64,000 bases of DNA from Yamagishiella unicocca (taxonomy: Eukaryota; Chlorophyta; Chlorophyceae; Chlamydomonadales; Volvocaceae). The notes under the pieces are model-generated. The model saw only the letters and a program-made list of their open reading frames with translations, had not been told where the DNA came from and searched no databases. Below are positions 26,846 through 38,174 of this stretch, piece after piece. Each line of letters starts with the position of its first letter. Within the stretch, counting starts at the first letter, position 1. The position numbers and the translations under genes were made by a program. The stretch lies in the NCBI GenBank assembly GCA_003116995.1, contig BDSL01000151.1, positions 1-64,000 of the forward strand. Direction: 5' to 3'.

Positions 26846-29519
26846 TTAGAACATATGCAAATCCTGCCGCGACATGTTCATCAAAGGCATGTCGTCGCCT
26901 GGCTGCTGCTGCTGCTGCTCATCACCAGTAGCGGCAGCTCGAGACTGAGAGGGTCGAGACTGAGAGGGTCGAGACTGAGAGGGTTGAGTCAGGGACGCGG
27001 TGGGCGATGGCGAGCGTGCGACAGTCCGGGGCTCTGATACTGCCTCGCCATCCTCCGCCGCCGGTCGCTCTCGCGAGAGACGCGCGGCGTGCGGTGTGGG
27101 CGGCGGCGGCTGAGCCTGGGGCTGGGGCTGAGCCGGGGGCTGCTGCTGGTAGAAGGAAGGGTCGAATGCACGGGTGTGGGCCACATCACCGTAGTGACCC
27201 GGATAGTAACCCGGATAGTAACCCGGATAGTAGCCTGGATAGTAGCCTGGATAGTGGCCGTGCGCAGCGAAGGGCGGTGGGTGCTGCGGGGCGCTGCCGT
27301 ATTCCATGGAGCCGTGCGCAGCGAAGGGCGGTGGGTGCTGCGGGGCGCTGCCGTATCCCATGTAGCCGTGCGCAGCCAAGGGTGGCGGGTGCTGCTGGGC
27401 GCTGCCGTATCCCATGTAGCCGTGCGCAGCCAAGGGTGGCGGGGGCTGCTGGGCGCTGCCGTATCCCATGTAGCCGTGCGCAGCCAAGGGTGGCGGGGAC
27501 TGCTGGGCGTTGCCGTATCCCATGTAGCCGTGCGCAGCCAACGGTGGCGGGGGCTGCTGGGCGTTGCCGTATCCCATGGAGCCGTGCGCAGCCAAGGGTG
27601 GTGGGGGCTGCTGGGCGTTGCCGTATCCCATGGAGCCGTGCGCAGCCAAGGGCGGCGGATGCGTTTCGCCGCTGCTAGTAGCCATGGGTTCCTGTGCACA
27701 GCCAAGGCACGGACAGAGTGCAGTCAAAGAGTGCAGTCAAAGAGTGCAGCCATGCAGTCAATCATGCAGCCAAAGAGTGCAACAAAAAGTGCAATCATGC
27801 AGCCAAATGGGTGCAGAGCCATGCAGTCAAATACTGATGATTGAACAAAGAACATCCCAAATGACAATCCAACAAATGACATCCAGAAATGACAGACAGC
27901 AATCAACTTACGTTATCACCATCACACATGTAGTCCTCCTCATCATCATGGCCGTCAATGACTTCGATGTCGGTCTCAGAACTTGGCGGACTAGTTGGGG
28001 GAGGCGGGGAAGAGGCAGCGGCTTGCGGCGGCGGCGGTGGAGGGGAAGGAGCAGCGGCTTGCGGCGGCGGCGGTGGAGGGGAAGGAGCAGCGGCTTGCGG
28101 CGGCGGCGGAGGGGAAGGAGCAGTGGCTTGCGACGGCGGCGGCGGAGGGGAAGGAGCAGCGGCTTGCGTCGGCGGCGGCGGAGGGGAAGGAGCAGCGACT
28201 TGCGGCGGCGGCGGTGGAGGGGAAGGAGCAGCGGCTTGCGTCGGCGGCGGCGGAGGGGAAGGAGCAGCGGCTTGCGTCGGCGGCGGCGGAGGGGAAGGAG
28301 CAGCGGCTTGCGTCGGCGGCGGTGGAGGGGAAGGAGCAGCGGCTTGCGGCGGCGGCGGAGATGAAGGAGCAGCGGCTTGCGTTGGCGGCGGCGGAGGGGA
28401 AGGAGCAGCGGCTTGCGGCGGCGGTGGAGGGGAAGGAGCAGCGGCTTGCGGCGGCGGCGGCGGAGGGGAAGGAGCAGCGGCTTGCGGCGGCGGTGGAGGG
28501 GAAGGAGCAGCGGCTTGCGGCGGCGGCGGCGGAGGGGAAGGAGCAGCGGCTTGCGGCGGCGGTGGAGGGGAAGGAGCAGCGGCTTGCGGCGGCGGCGGAG
28601 ATGAAGGAGCAGCGCTGGGATGTAACCGTCGGCGGCTACGCCGCAACGGTGGCGTAGCAGCGGATGGCGAGTGTCCCGATGGCAGCGGTGCCGGTTGCCT
28701 GGCATTGGTGCCTTTGTCCCGGCAACTGTTGCCCTGAGCTGCTATCGCTGCGACAGGTTCTGGGAGAAGGACTATGCGCTCATCAGACCCCATCATGGGG
28801 CTGTCTTGGTAAGCACGCCTGCCCTCCATCACCTGTGCACAGACAGCATTGTGACACAGCCATATTTTAGTTTGATTTTGGAGTCTCGGTTGGCTCTATG
28901 TGAATTCTCTAAGTGGACTCTCAAATTCAATCCCCCGCGGTGACACTTACGCCGTCAAAGGTGTAGTACCATGTATCTTGTTCCTTTGGAGTTGCCTCCG
29001 GAGTTGCCTCCGGTGTTGCCTCCGGAGTTGCCCCTGGCACTCCAAACTTTACCGCGAATGGAAACCATTTGACACGATTAGTCACTTGATCCAGGTGATC
29101 CACGGTGCCTGTTAAACATGGTAATGCAGGGGTAAAGGTCGGTAATGCAGGGGTAAAGGTCGGTAATGCAGGGGTAAAGGTCCGTACAGAAAACACATAG
29201 AGGCACGGCGCGGTGGGAACCACACTAGCGCGCACGACACGCAAACCTTACCCAAGGACAAAGGAGTGTTCGCATCATCATCGTTCCGGGAGATTAGGAT
29301 GCCTGTCCCAATTAGCTGCTCTGCCAGTTCCATGAATGCTTTCTTTCCGGCTTCCAGCTCCTCATGCGTAACGCTCACGACACCGCAGGGCCTATCCTGC
29401 GCCACTTGTTGCACACGGACGCGCTCATCCGCCTTGGTAGCGAGCTTGGTATTGGTAGCGCGACCAAACCGAATCACGCCATTGCTGCTTGGCAGGATGC
29501 ACGGAGTTCCGAGCGGCAT
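26846..29519 (-). CDS. Proline-rich repeat protein, four exons
   Basis: Reconstructed exons (minus strand) are 29519-29252, 29108-28951, 28832-27912 and 27691-26846. Donors are GTAAGG, GTAAGT and GTAAGT, and acceptors are AACAG, CACAG and CACAG. All phases agree, giving 730 residues from ATG 29519 to TAA 26846. Exon 1 encodes about 89 residues with a helical segment ([19 protein letters not shown]). Exon 2 ends with an ATPEATPEA repeat. Exon 3 carries about 17 units of [12 protein letters not shown] and an acidic end ([18 protein letters not shown]). Exon 4 carries a [18 protein letters not shown] repeat in about seven copies, then GYYPGYYP, then Gln-rich sequence. There is no known domain. 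Composition suggests a disordered scaffold. The downstream zinc-finger frame is in phase past the stop. Confidence 0.65.
27190..27680 (-). repeat. 60-bp coding tandem repeat ([11 protein letters not shown]) plus Tyr-Pro-Gly units
   Basis: About seven 60-bp units and five 15-bp GYYPG units lie in the last exon of the proline-rich gene. Confidence 0.9.
27970..28660 (-). repeat. Proline-alanine coding minisatellite, 36-42-bp units
   Basis: Near-identical units with variable Pro count make up most of exon 3 of the proline-rich gene. On the opposite strand the same DNA gives long glycine/glutamate frames, which are artefacts. Confidence 0.9.
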
Positions 29520-30346
29520 GTTCCCTATTCAAGGCACCGCAACAGTGCGAGCGGCAATGAGCGGCAACAACGAATTGATACTGCTAATTTCCTGAATTGT
29601 TTCCTATATTTCCTATATTGCAAGAGCCTGGAATGCGTATATGTTGTTGAAACGCTTTGCCTCAAAAAGATCGGTGGCTTATGAGCGCGATTGCCTAATC
29701 TACTTCGCTTCTGCACAATTAGTTAAGAACTAGCTCAGAATTAGTTCAGAATTTACAATAACAAGCATGCGCGAGACGCTATACGCAAGTGAAAGGCGCG
29801 CGCGCTTTTGACAGGATCCACAGTCTGACTGGTCACGCTTCGCGTCGTAGCTTCCCGCGAAAAGTTCCTATGTTGCCTGTATAGTTCTGAAGCCAAGCGT
29901 TTCCCGCGAGAATTTTCTCGGCGCGCGCCTATCGCGAAATGTTCGCGAGGCCGTCCGCATAGCTTCTAAGCAGCGCGCGCCACTCGCGAAATGTCCGCGA
30001 TGCCTGTCCGCATAGCTTCTAAGCAGACGAGTTCGCATAGTTTCTAAGCAAGCGCGCGTTACTCGCGAAATGTTAGTGATGCCTGTGTCCGCATAGCTTC
30101 TAAGCAAATCGCGCGCGCCACTTCTTTGTGTTCTTTGTGTTCTTTTTGTTCTGGAAATGGCGCGCGCAAAATGTAAAAACATAACCGCTCATGTCCGCAC
30201 AGCTTCCGGGCAGCGTGCGTCACTCAGCTCTCACTACGCTTTGTGTGCGTGGATGCGCCCTGCTGCAGTTCGCGCTCCTTCTGTGCACGTTCCCTGCAGG
30301 CTGCTGACCGGGCGATCGCTCTCCCGGCTGCGCGGCTAGTGCACTT
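29520..30346. repeat. GC-skewed repeat field with TCCGCATAGCTTCTAAGCA units
   Basis: There is no supported gene. The unit (C)GTCCGCATAGCTTCTAAGCA with adjacent GCGCGCGCCACTCGCGAAAT recurs several times between 29930 and 30115. It recurs again beyond the next gene (about 30838-30925). A TTCTTTGTGTTCTTTGTG block at 30122 is duplicated at 30932. Confidence 0.7.
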
Positions 30347-30682
30347 TTAGAAAAAGGAAAACTTTTCGTGTCGGCAACGTGTCGGCAGCAGCCTCTGTAT
30401 AGCTTCTCGCTCTTGCATAAACACTCTGTACCTGTACTCGGTGATGACCTTCACCTTCGCGGCCTCAATGGCCTTCTCGGCAGCCTTAATGGCCTTCTCG
30501 GCAGCCTCTATGGCAGCTTTCTCTGCCTTCTCGGCAGCCTCTATGACAGCTTTCTCTGCCTTCTCTGCCTTCTCGGCAGCCTCGGCGACCGCAGCCTCTA
30601 GGTCTGCAATAAGAAATGCAGATATGTGTAGATGACCCTCAGCTTCTAGCTCACGTATGCGGGCTTCCTTTGGAGATGACAT
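30347..30682 (-). CDS. Small Ala/Glu/Lys coiled-coil protein
   Basis: The protein has 111 residues from ATG 30682 (MSSPKEARIRELEAEG). A long helix of EAAEKAEKA/IEAAEKA repeats spans about 34-82 and is likely a coiled coil or amphipathic helix. It ends with a basic tail. An internal TTCTTATTGCAG (about 30605) would be a good acceptor, so the gene may be spliced, but the open frame runs through it. It is flanked on both sides by copies of the same repeat family, so it may be carried by a mobile element. No family is recognised. Confidence 0.45.
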   Translation of the reverse strand: MSSPKEARIRELEAEGHLHISAFLIADLEAAVAEAAEKAEKAEKAVIEAAEKAEKAAIEAAEKAIKAAEKAIEAAKVKVITEYRYRVFMQEREAIQRLLPTRCRHEKFSFF

Positions 30683-30799
30683 GGTGCTAACATAAACAAA
30701 ACCAAGTATATGGCTGTTATACCTGTACAAGCGATTTTACGTCTACATATGGTAAAAACTATCAGAGCGGACGGCGCTTCACGTGAAGCATATCGCAAA

Positions 30800-31197
30800 C
30801 GTCCCCATAGCACAGCGCGTCGCAAATCGATGCCCGCGCCCGTCCGCATAGCTTCTAAGCAAATCGCGCGCGCCAAATCGCGAATCGATGCCCGCGCCCG
30901 TCCGTATAGCTTCGAAGCAAAGCGCGCGCCACTTCTTTGTGTTCTTTGTGTTCTTTTTGTTCTGGAAATGGCGCGATGGGAAATAGTAACCTGCTTCGCG
31001 ATGACGGATTGCGACTTGCGGTTTGCGACTTGCGAACTTATCGACTTGCGACTTATCAGCTAACCTTCCTGAGGAAATTTGAAACAATTTGATTTGTTTG
31101 ACAGGTATTTCAACAATTTCAACAGATAGCGGTGAAACTGCGGTTACTGTACAGGAAATGTGTACCGCTTTCCTAAGAGCAGGACATTGTGTTCTGC
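30800..31197. other. Non-coding flank of the direct-repeat unit
   Basis: This segment contains further copies of the GTCCGCATAGCTTC repeat and the TTCTTTGTGTTC block. The text CGACTTGCGACTTGCG is repeated near 31010-31060. No gene is seen. Confidence 0.5.
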
Positions 31198-32425
31198 GGT
31201 GGTCGTGGCACTAGCACGCGGAATAAGAGGATTGAGAGGTGACTGTGACTAATGCGAGCATCAATATCATGCGAGCATCAATAGTTTCACACAGGGTGCA
31301 AATGTAGGGTAAGCAGCGGTGTTATGTATGTGGGGCACAGGTACAGCGAGCATCAATATCATGGCATCAGAAGATAGGGTGGCACCTAGAGGGCAGGAGA
31401 TAGGGTGTCGCATACTGAGCGGGAGGTAGGGTATCACATAGACACGCCGGGTGCGGGAGACAGGGCATGTATGGGTGCGTTTGGTCATGTGTGGATATAA
31501 TAGGTATTACTTAATTCGCAGTTTGCAATCAGAGATATATAAACACCCAGAAGGTGTCACAAACGGAACATATTGGACCAGATATGTGTCGCGCACATGT
31601 GTCACAACTGTCATGACACAGCTGGTGATCGACACAGCGTGTGCGAGACACCAGAACCCGCTCAGCAGTGGGGTGCAGTAACAGCAACGACTTCGGAAAG
31701 GCAGCACGGCAGTCGCGCCGAGCCCGGCTAAGTTGTACGGCACAAAATCAGGGACGTCCAATAGCAGCGGCGGCTACAAACAACCGGTCGGCAGTACGAC
31801 AGGGTCATCATGTACGACAGCCACGGTTGTAAGCCGCTCGGCGCTGCTATATCAGCCCGGGGAAGAGCCTTCCCACCATCTCGAGCATGCCTTTTCAGCG
31901 CTAATGGTATCAGCATCGGCACCTGATGTGCCAGTTGCGTGCTGTGTCGTGACACAACTGTCACAATGATGGTTACCACGGTCATTACTACGGTAGTTAT
32001 GTAACATACAGGATGGTTACCCCCTACCATATAGGACCAGATATGTGTAGCGCACATGTGTCACAACTGTCACAATGATGGTTACCACGGTCATTACTAC
32101 GGTAGTTATGTAACATACAGGATGGTTACCCCCTACCATTGTCAGCTCCACCTATGGTAGTTACCCTCCATTGTAGTCAGGAAACGGCTATCGTAACCAT
32201 CGTCTAACTACGCCGGAGGGGTAACGATCCTTCATATACCTAACTACCATAGTAACCATGAGTTGGCTGCCATAGGGCATGCACATCGACTTCGCCGAAG
32301 GTCACCACCCTTTTACTGTGGACCCTTCAAGATATGTTAAATACAAATATCCACTTTCTGGACTTCGGTCAGATCTGTAAAACGCCCTGTAAAATGCACC
32401 ATGGTTTTACTTGTACTGGTGGCTG
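31198..32425 (+). mobile_element. Direct repeat copy 1: 5'-truncated 3' end of a transposon
   Basis: This stretch is nearly identical, base for base at an offset of 2,733, to 33931-35152. It opens with the last codons of the transposon-type gene (GRGTSTRNKRIER then stop) and continues through a shared non-coding tail. Only scattered substitutions were noticed (for example GAGGTGACT against GAGGTAACT). The 5' truncation fits a retroelement copy or a partial duplication. Confidence 0.8.
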
Positions 32426-33000
32426 GAATGCTAGGGATTGTAACAGTTAGTTACTACTATATGCACATGGACTTCGCCGAAGGTCACCACCCTTTTACTG
32501 TGGACTCTTCAAGATATGTTAAATACAAATATCCACTTTCTGGACTTCGGTCAGATCTGTAAAACGCCCTGTAAATGCACCATGCATGGTTTTACGTGGC
32601 GGCTGGAATGCTAGGGATTGTAACAGTTACTACTATATGCACATGGACTTCGCCGAAGGTCACCACCCTTTTACTGTGGACTCTTCAAGATATGTTAAAT
32701 ACAAATATCCACTTTCTGGACTTCGGTCAGATCTGTAAAATGCCCTGTAAATGCACCATGCTTTTACATGTACTGGTGGCTGGAATAATGCTAGGGATTG
32801 TAACAGTTACTACTACATGCACATGGACTTCGCCAAAGGTCACCACCCTTTTACTGTGGACTCTTCAAGGTATGTTTAATACAACTATCCGCTTTCTGGA
32901 CTTCGGTCAGATCTGTAAAACGCCCTGTAAATGCACCATGGTTTTACGTGTACTGGCGGCTGGAATGCTAGGGATTGTAACAGTTACTACTATATGCTTT
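32281..33000 (+). repeat. Tandem units of about 180 bp
   Basis: Units begin GCACATSGACTTCGCC at 32281, 32462, 32639 and 32819. Each includes CTTTCTGGACTTCGGTCAGA and GGGATTGTAACAGTTACTAC. Copy 2 of the direct repeat ends in a single unit. Open frames here are repeat artefacts. Confidence 0.85.
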
Positions 33001-33182
33001 ATAGGTAGGTCATGCTGTCTTTTGTTGTTGTTACGGTTACAGTGGGTTCCAGACCAATAGGTAGAACTATCGGGCACATCGCCAGGAAGACGGAGGAAAC
33101 AAAGACCGACGTGCACCGGAACAAAGGCAAACCACCAGTCTTGATAGCATGATAGCATGTGTACCCTGCCTTAAGGCTCATC

Positions 33183-33975
33183 ATGCTTGACGCATCTTGC
33201 CACAGGACAAACAAAAAAAGCCTCGCTATGCAGGGTGCCCGCCAAGTTCTGTACATGCCCTGTCGGCCCTGTCCTGCAGACAAAGTGTGGGGTGGCGAGT
33301 ACAAGCTGGCACCCTTTGTGGCCAAAGAGGATCTGCTGGACGGCATGACCGAGGTGGAGCAGCGGGCAGCTCGCAAGTCCAACAGCTGTCAGCTGTACGA
33401 TGCCTGGTGGACCTACTGGAGGGCTAAGATGCCCCCTCTGCTGGCGCGCAAGTACCAAATTGATGGCGCCCCTCCGGGTGGTGAGACACCCGCACCAAAG
33501 CTCCCGGGCGCGCCCACTCCTGCGACAGGTGTGTTCAGTTGCCCTGGATCATATGTATGCCTGGTTGTCCTGGATCATATGTATGCCTGGTCCCGCACTG
33601 TTGGTGCGACCCCTCTGTGATCTGTTCCCTTATCACCTGCCACAAACTACATTTGCAGCGCAAAATCATTGATAATATGGGACCCGTTGACCTTGATCTG
33701 CAGGTCACCCGGCAGAGCCAGGCGTGGTGGCTGAGGGTGGTGCTGTGGGTACGGGCAATGGGCACCCTGCACCGCCAGCCACGGACCACCAGCAGGAGCA
33801 GCAGCAGCAGCTCGACGGAGAGCGCAACAAGGAGGACGACAGCGCCAGTGGCCAGCTGCCGCAAGGGCCGGGAGACCGCAAGGGCCGAGCGGCGCGTGCT
33901 GTACCTTCTCAGCAGCAGGGGAAGGCTGTGGGTGGTCGTGGCACTAGCACGCGGAATAAGAGGATTGAGAGGTAA
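33183..33975 (+). CDS. Transposon-type protein, C-terminal part, spliced
   Basis: The visible exons are about 33183-33528 and 33704-33975. The intron (33529-33703) starts GTGTGT and ends TGCAG, and the phase agrees. Exon text includes RQVLYMPCRPCPADKVWGG and CQLYDAWWTYWRAKMPPLL. The second exon is Gln-rich and ends GRGTSTRNKRIER with stop TAA. That last part is the coding sequence that also remains at 31198. The 5' end was not resolved (the ATG at 33183 is a convenience start). The family was not identified. The repeated 3' tail argues it belongs to a mobile element. Confidence 0.45.
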
Positions 33976-35152
33976 CTGTGACTAATGCGAGCATCAATAT
34001 CATGCGAGCATCAATAGTTTCACACAGGGTGCAAATGTAGGGTAAGCAGCGGTGTTATGTATGTGGGGCACAGGTACAGCGAGCATCAATATCATGGCAT
34101 CAGAAGATAGGGTGGCACCTAGAGGGCAGGAGATAGGGTGTCGCATACTGAGCGGGAGGTAGGGTATCACATAGACACGCCGGGTGCGGGAGACAGGGCA
34201 TGTATGGGTGCGTTTGGTCATGTGTGGATATAATAGGTATTACTTAATTCGCAGTTTGCAATCAGAGATATATAAACACCCAGAAGGTGTCACAAACGGA
34301 ACATATTGGACCAGATATGTGTCGCGCACATGTGTCACAACTGTCATGACACAGCTGGTGATCGACACAGCGTGTGCGAGACACCAGAACCCGCTCAGCA
34401 GTGGGGTGCAGTAACAGCAACGACTTCGGAAAGGCAGCACGGCAGTCGCGCCGAGCCCGGCTAAGTTGTACGGCACAAAATCAGGGACGTCCAATAGCAG
34501 CGGCGGCTACAAACAACCGGTCGGCAGTACGACAGGGTCATCATGTACGACAGCCACGGTTGTAAGCCGCTCGGCGCTGCTATATCAGCCCGGGGAAGAG
34601 CCTTCCCACCATCTCGAGCATGCCTTTTCAGCGCTAATGGTATCAGCATCGGCACCTGATGTGCCAGTTGCGTGCTGTGTCGTGACACAACTGTCACAAT
34701 GATGGTTACCACGGTCATTACTACGGTAGTTATGTAACATACAGGATGGTTACCCCCTACCATATAGGACCAGATATGTGTAGCGCACATGTGTCACAAC
34801 TGTCACAATGATGGTTACCACGGTCATTACTACGGTAGTTATGTAACATACAGGATGGTTACCCCCTACCATTGTCAGCTCCACCTATGGTAGTTACCCT
34901 CCATCGTAGTCAGGAAACGGCTATCGTAACCATCGTCTAACTACGCCGGAGGGGTAACGATCCTTCATATACCTAACTACCATAGTAACCATGAGTTGGC
35001 TGCCATAGGGCATGCACATCGACTTCGCCGAAGGTCACCACCCTTTTACTGTGGACTCTTCAAGATATGTTAAATACAAATATCCACTTTCTGGACTTCG
35101 GTCAGATCTGTAAAACGCCCTGTAAATGCACCATGGTTGTACGTGTACTGGT
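33931..35152 (+). mobile_element. Direct repeat copy 2: full 3' end attached to its gene
   Basis: This copy matches 31198-32425. It includes the stop codon of the upstream spliced gene, a 3' tail and one 180-bp unit, and then stops matching at about 35152. Several doubled sub-blocks (CACAACTGTCACAATGATGG) are shared by both copies. Confidence 0.8.
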
Positions 35153-35195
35153 GCACTGAACGGTGTATATGTGCCGAAGTTGGCGAGCCTGCACG

Positions 35196-35400
35196 CCCTA
35201 TGCGAGGATGGGCGTATCAGATATGGGGGGTGCTAGGCTATCAGAAGCCCTATCATTTTGGCCTATCAGATACCTAGCAATTGGCTAGCAATAGCCTGCT
35301 ACCTAGCAGGGGCGCCTGCCTGCTAGGCGCACCTGCTAGCTTGCTGCTAGGGGCTGCTAGCCTCGCTGCTAGGTTATCTGATAACCTCCTGCTACGTATC
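35196..35400 (+). repeat. Inverted-repeat end (left), GCTAG-rich
   Basis: A 28-nt sequence at 35196-35223 is exactly the reverse complement of 50601-50628. It is followed inward by about 180 bases rich in CTGCTAG and ATCAGATA, as is the right copy. Confidence 0.75.
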
Positions 35401-36557
35401 AGATAAGGATGCTAGCTTTGCACGCGATCGGCGGTCGGCTGACAGGTAGGCCGAACGGCTGGACGAGCAGGGTGCCTGCTGGCTCTTGCGGCTTTTGTTC
35501 CCTTACAAGAAATAAGAGTTGCTTTATACACGCTCTTCTTCGTGTGTGTGGTCCATCGGTGGTAGCGGACACATGTCAGAGCTTAACCTACAGCTTACCA
35601 CGTTTTCTTCAGCCACCCGAAAAAGACTGCACACCGAAACGTCAAACGTCTGCGAAAAAATAATATACGATGCACACGCACGAACGTACGCAGATGCCCA
35701 CTTGCACATCGGCGCGCATCTGCACACCCTGCGAGCCAAACCTAACACTTATTTCTTGGCCTTCCATTGAAGAGCACACGATATTAGAGCCTTATTCGGC
35801 CACCGCGCGCTACTGCGCAAAACCTGGTACACATAACGAACTTCAGGCACACCCGCCGCGCCACAAAGGTCATCTCATACGAACGCATTTTCGTCCCGCG
35901 CATCGGCGCGCATCTTCACATTCCGTTGTCGTTCGACCATTTATTGACACTATCTTGACGTACATATATAAACCCACTTTAGTACAGCGCTAGATGCTGT
36001 GGCATCTGCAGCCCGTACATGCAGCCTATCTCAGCCCGCCGTTGACCTGCAAGCACTGCGCGTGACTCATCCCTAGCACCTCATGCGGCACCACCATCTA
36101 CGGCATCCACGCAATAACACCGGCCCCCTTCGCATCCACGCAATGACACCGGCCCCCTTCTAGTGAGCATCATGCCCAGTGCTAATGCCCTCCCGCCGTC
36201 GGGGCCGACCACTGCTCCTACACGCATCAAGTGCTGCTGTTGCTCGCACTCCTGGCGGTCGGTGTGTCTTGGCCCCGACATCGTGAGGGGTCGGTGGGTG
36301 GGACGGACCCTACGTGTGATGTGGTTCGGTGGGACGGACCCTACGTGTGATGTGGTTCGGTGGGACGGACCCTACGTGTGATGTGGTTCGGTGGGACGGA
36401 CCCTACATGGTGATGTGGTTCGGCGGGACGGACGGTGGCGAGTGTAAAAGCTGATCACCAGGGTAATTGGGAAAATGTATTGGTGGCCGTAATATAAACA
36501 TGTAAACCCTGAGAGGTTGGGTCACCAAGCGACGGCTACAGCAGCAGCCACGACATC
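35401..36557. other. Non-coding interval with a 31-bp tandem repeat
   Basis: No supported gene is seen. About four to five units of GTGGGACGGACCCTACGTG-type (31 bp) lie at about 36293-36430. A nearby pair of CATCCACGCAATRACACCGG copies lies at about 36100-36160. TATA-like ACATATATAAACCC at about 35960 could be a promoter. Confidence 0.5.
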
Positions 36558-37143
36558 CTAGCCACTTGCCTGTGAGGCGCCAAGCTCTGTCGCAGGGACG
36601 AAGAATAGGGGCAAGGCGCTGTCGCGGCGTTCAACTTCGCGCGGTGGTGGCGGCACCATCAGCAACTGTTGGTGCTGCTGCACTGGCGGCGCAGCTGTAG
36701 CCATAGCCACCCCAGGCGTTGGCGGATGCTGCTGCCGCCAGTGCTGATTGTGCTGCCAACCCTCCTCCATTGCAGCCGCTGTCCGGTGGGCGGCTTGCTC
36801 CTGCGTGCCCATCGCACCTAGGCGTGCAGTCGGCTTTCTGCGGGACGGCAAGGGAGGAGGACGGGAAGTGTCGATACGGGAGAGAAAGCCCAGCGTGACA
36901 GGTGGATGATGTGGCGTGGTGGTGGTGGGGGAGGGGTTTGTAATACAGACGGGCTATGTGCAAAAGCTTGTAAACGGAGTCGCCCACGCCAGACACTTGC
37001 CTGTGAGGCGCTTGGCCCTCTAACACGGCTCGCCGGAGCCTTCTGTAAGGTGCCGCCAGTACCGTCGGGGCCACCACTGTCAATACCAGCGCACTCGAGG
37101 CCACAGCCGTCGCCACCCCTGTCACCTTGCTCCACATAACGCA

Positions 37144-37464
37144 TTAGCGGCGGTGCAATTGGTAGCTGGCCGTTGGATCTCCATGGGATGTCCGACACTT
37201 CACTAATAGCCTCTCCAGTATTTTGAACAGCAATTGTGGTGACTCAATGCCCAAATCTGCTTTCCTATCCACCAAAAGGTCCACGTCGGGATCCGAAACA
37301 GGGACACTCAGCAAGGTAGCGAACGCGGTGCGCAACGTCTCTGTCCCTGCGCCGTCGCCCGTGACGGCTGTGCCCCGCGCGTCCTCAACATCGGCATCGT
37401 CCTGATCCTCTTCATTCCAGGAGATAGCAAGGTCACCAGAACCTTCCGGTGCATTTCTCATCAT
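37144..37464 (-). CDS. Acidic exon-like ORF, unidentified
   Basis: An ATG at 37464 opens a 106-codon frame with balanced composition (SGDLAISWNEEDQDDADVED and LLSVPVSDPDVDLLVDRKADLGIESPQ). It ends in RLLVKCRTSHGDPTASYQLHRR. It looks like a coding exon of a minus-strand gene continuing into 36558-37198. There two CACAGGCAAGT strings could be GC-type donors. Exon joins could not be settled, and function is unknown. Confidence 0.35.
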   Translation of the reverse strand: MMRNAPEGSGDLAISWNEEDQDDADVEDARGTAVTGDGAGTETLRTAFATLLSVPVSDPDVDLLVDRKADLGIESPQLLFKILERLLVKCRTSHGDPTASYQLHRR

Positions 37465-37697
37465 CTGTCGCTGAAATTTTCAAAATTTGACCTAGTGATT
37501 TGCTATTAATGGGGCCGCTTTGTGTAATGAACGCTGTAATTTTATAAGTTTTGCTCAAGCTGCTGTTTTGAAACGCCGCTAAGGAGGCGCAAAAAACCGA
37601 TTGCTGCTATCGTACCAATTTGTACGAAGCCGCTCATCACCAGGACACCAGCCATACTGAACTGTCAGGTATACTTGCCCTCTAGCTGTCTGTTGCC

Positions 37698-38174
37698 ATG
37701 TCAGATGTAAGCTGGGGCCCGCTCGGCACGCAGGATAGTTACCCAAATTGGAATCCTGAACTCGACTATGATGCCATACATGGCGCAATAGGAACACAGG
37801 ATATAGAATGGGCTCTAAACGAACACGAACGATACCAGCGTCGTGACAACCGGCAAGTCCCTGCGCAAGGGCCCGATTCTCCAGACCCCGGCACACAGGC
37901 CGTCAGCGCCGCAGCATATGATGCTTTTTCAGGCCTTCAGGGCTCCGGCACACCGACTGGCAGCGCCAAGACCAGCGGTGAGACTGAACGATCCGCTCGC
38001 CCTCTCAGTGAAGATCCATGGTCCAGCACCTCGTCATTATCAGCCAGTCAACAGGCGCCATCGTCCGTTGCGTACAGCTCCGAACCAACACAGAGCAGCG
38101 ATTCGGCAGGTAATTACGCTGTTGGATCGCGTGTTATGGAGCCATACCTAACCAAGTTGGTGGGGACATGTTGA
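37698..38174 (+). CDS. Ser/Gln-rich ORF, possible first exon of a transposon gene
   Basis: The ATG at 37698 begins 158 residues: MSDVSWGPLGTQDSYPNW, then a Ser/Thr/Gln-rich stretch. It is followed downstream by the frameshifted relic at 38822-39442 on the same strand, so both may be pieces of one decayed element. No domain is recognised. Confidence 0.35.
   Translation: MSDVSWGPLGTQDSYPNWNPELDYDAIHGAIGTQDIEWALNEHERYQRRDNRQVPAQGPDSPDPGTQAVSAAAYDAFSGLQGSGTPTGSAKTSGETERSARPLSEDPWSSTSSLSASQQAPSSVAYSSEPTQSSDSAGNYAVGSRVMEPYLTKLVGTC

Noticed and set aside
27958..28737. Long glycine/glutamate plus frames
   Set aside because: They are the reverse complement of the proline-alanine repeat, where the minus strand has phase-consistent exons.
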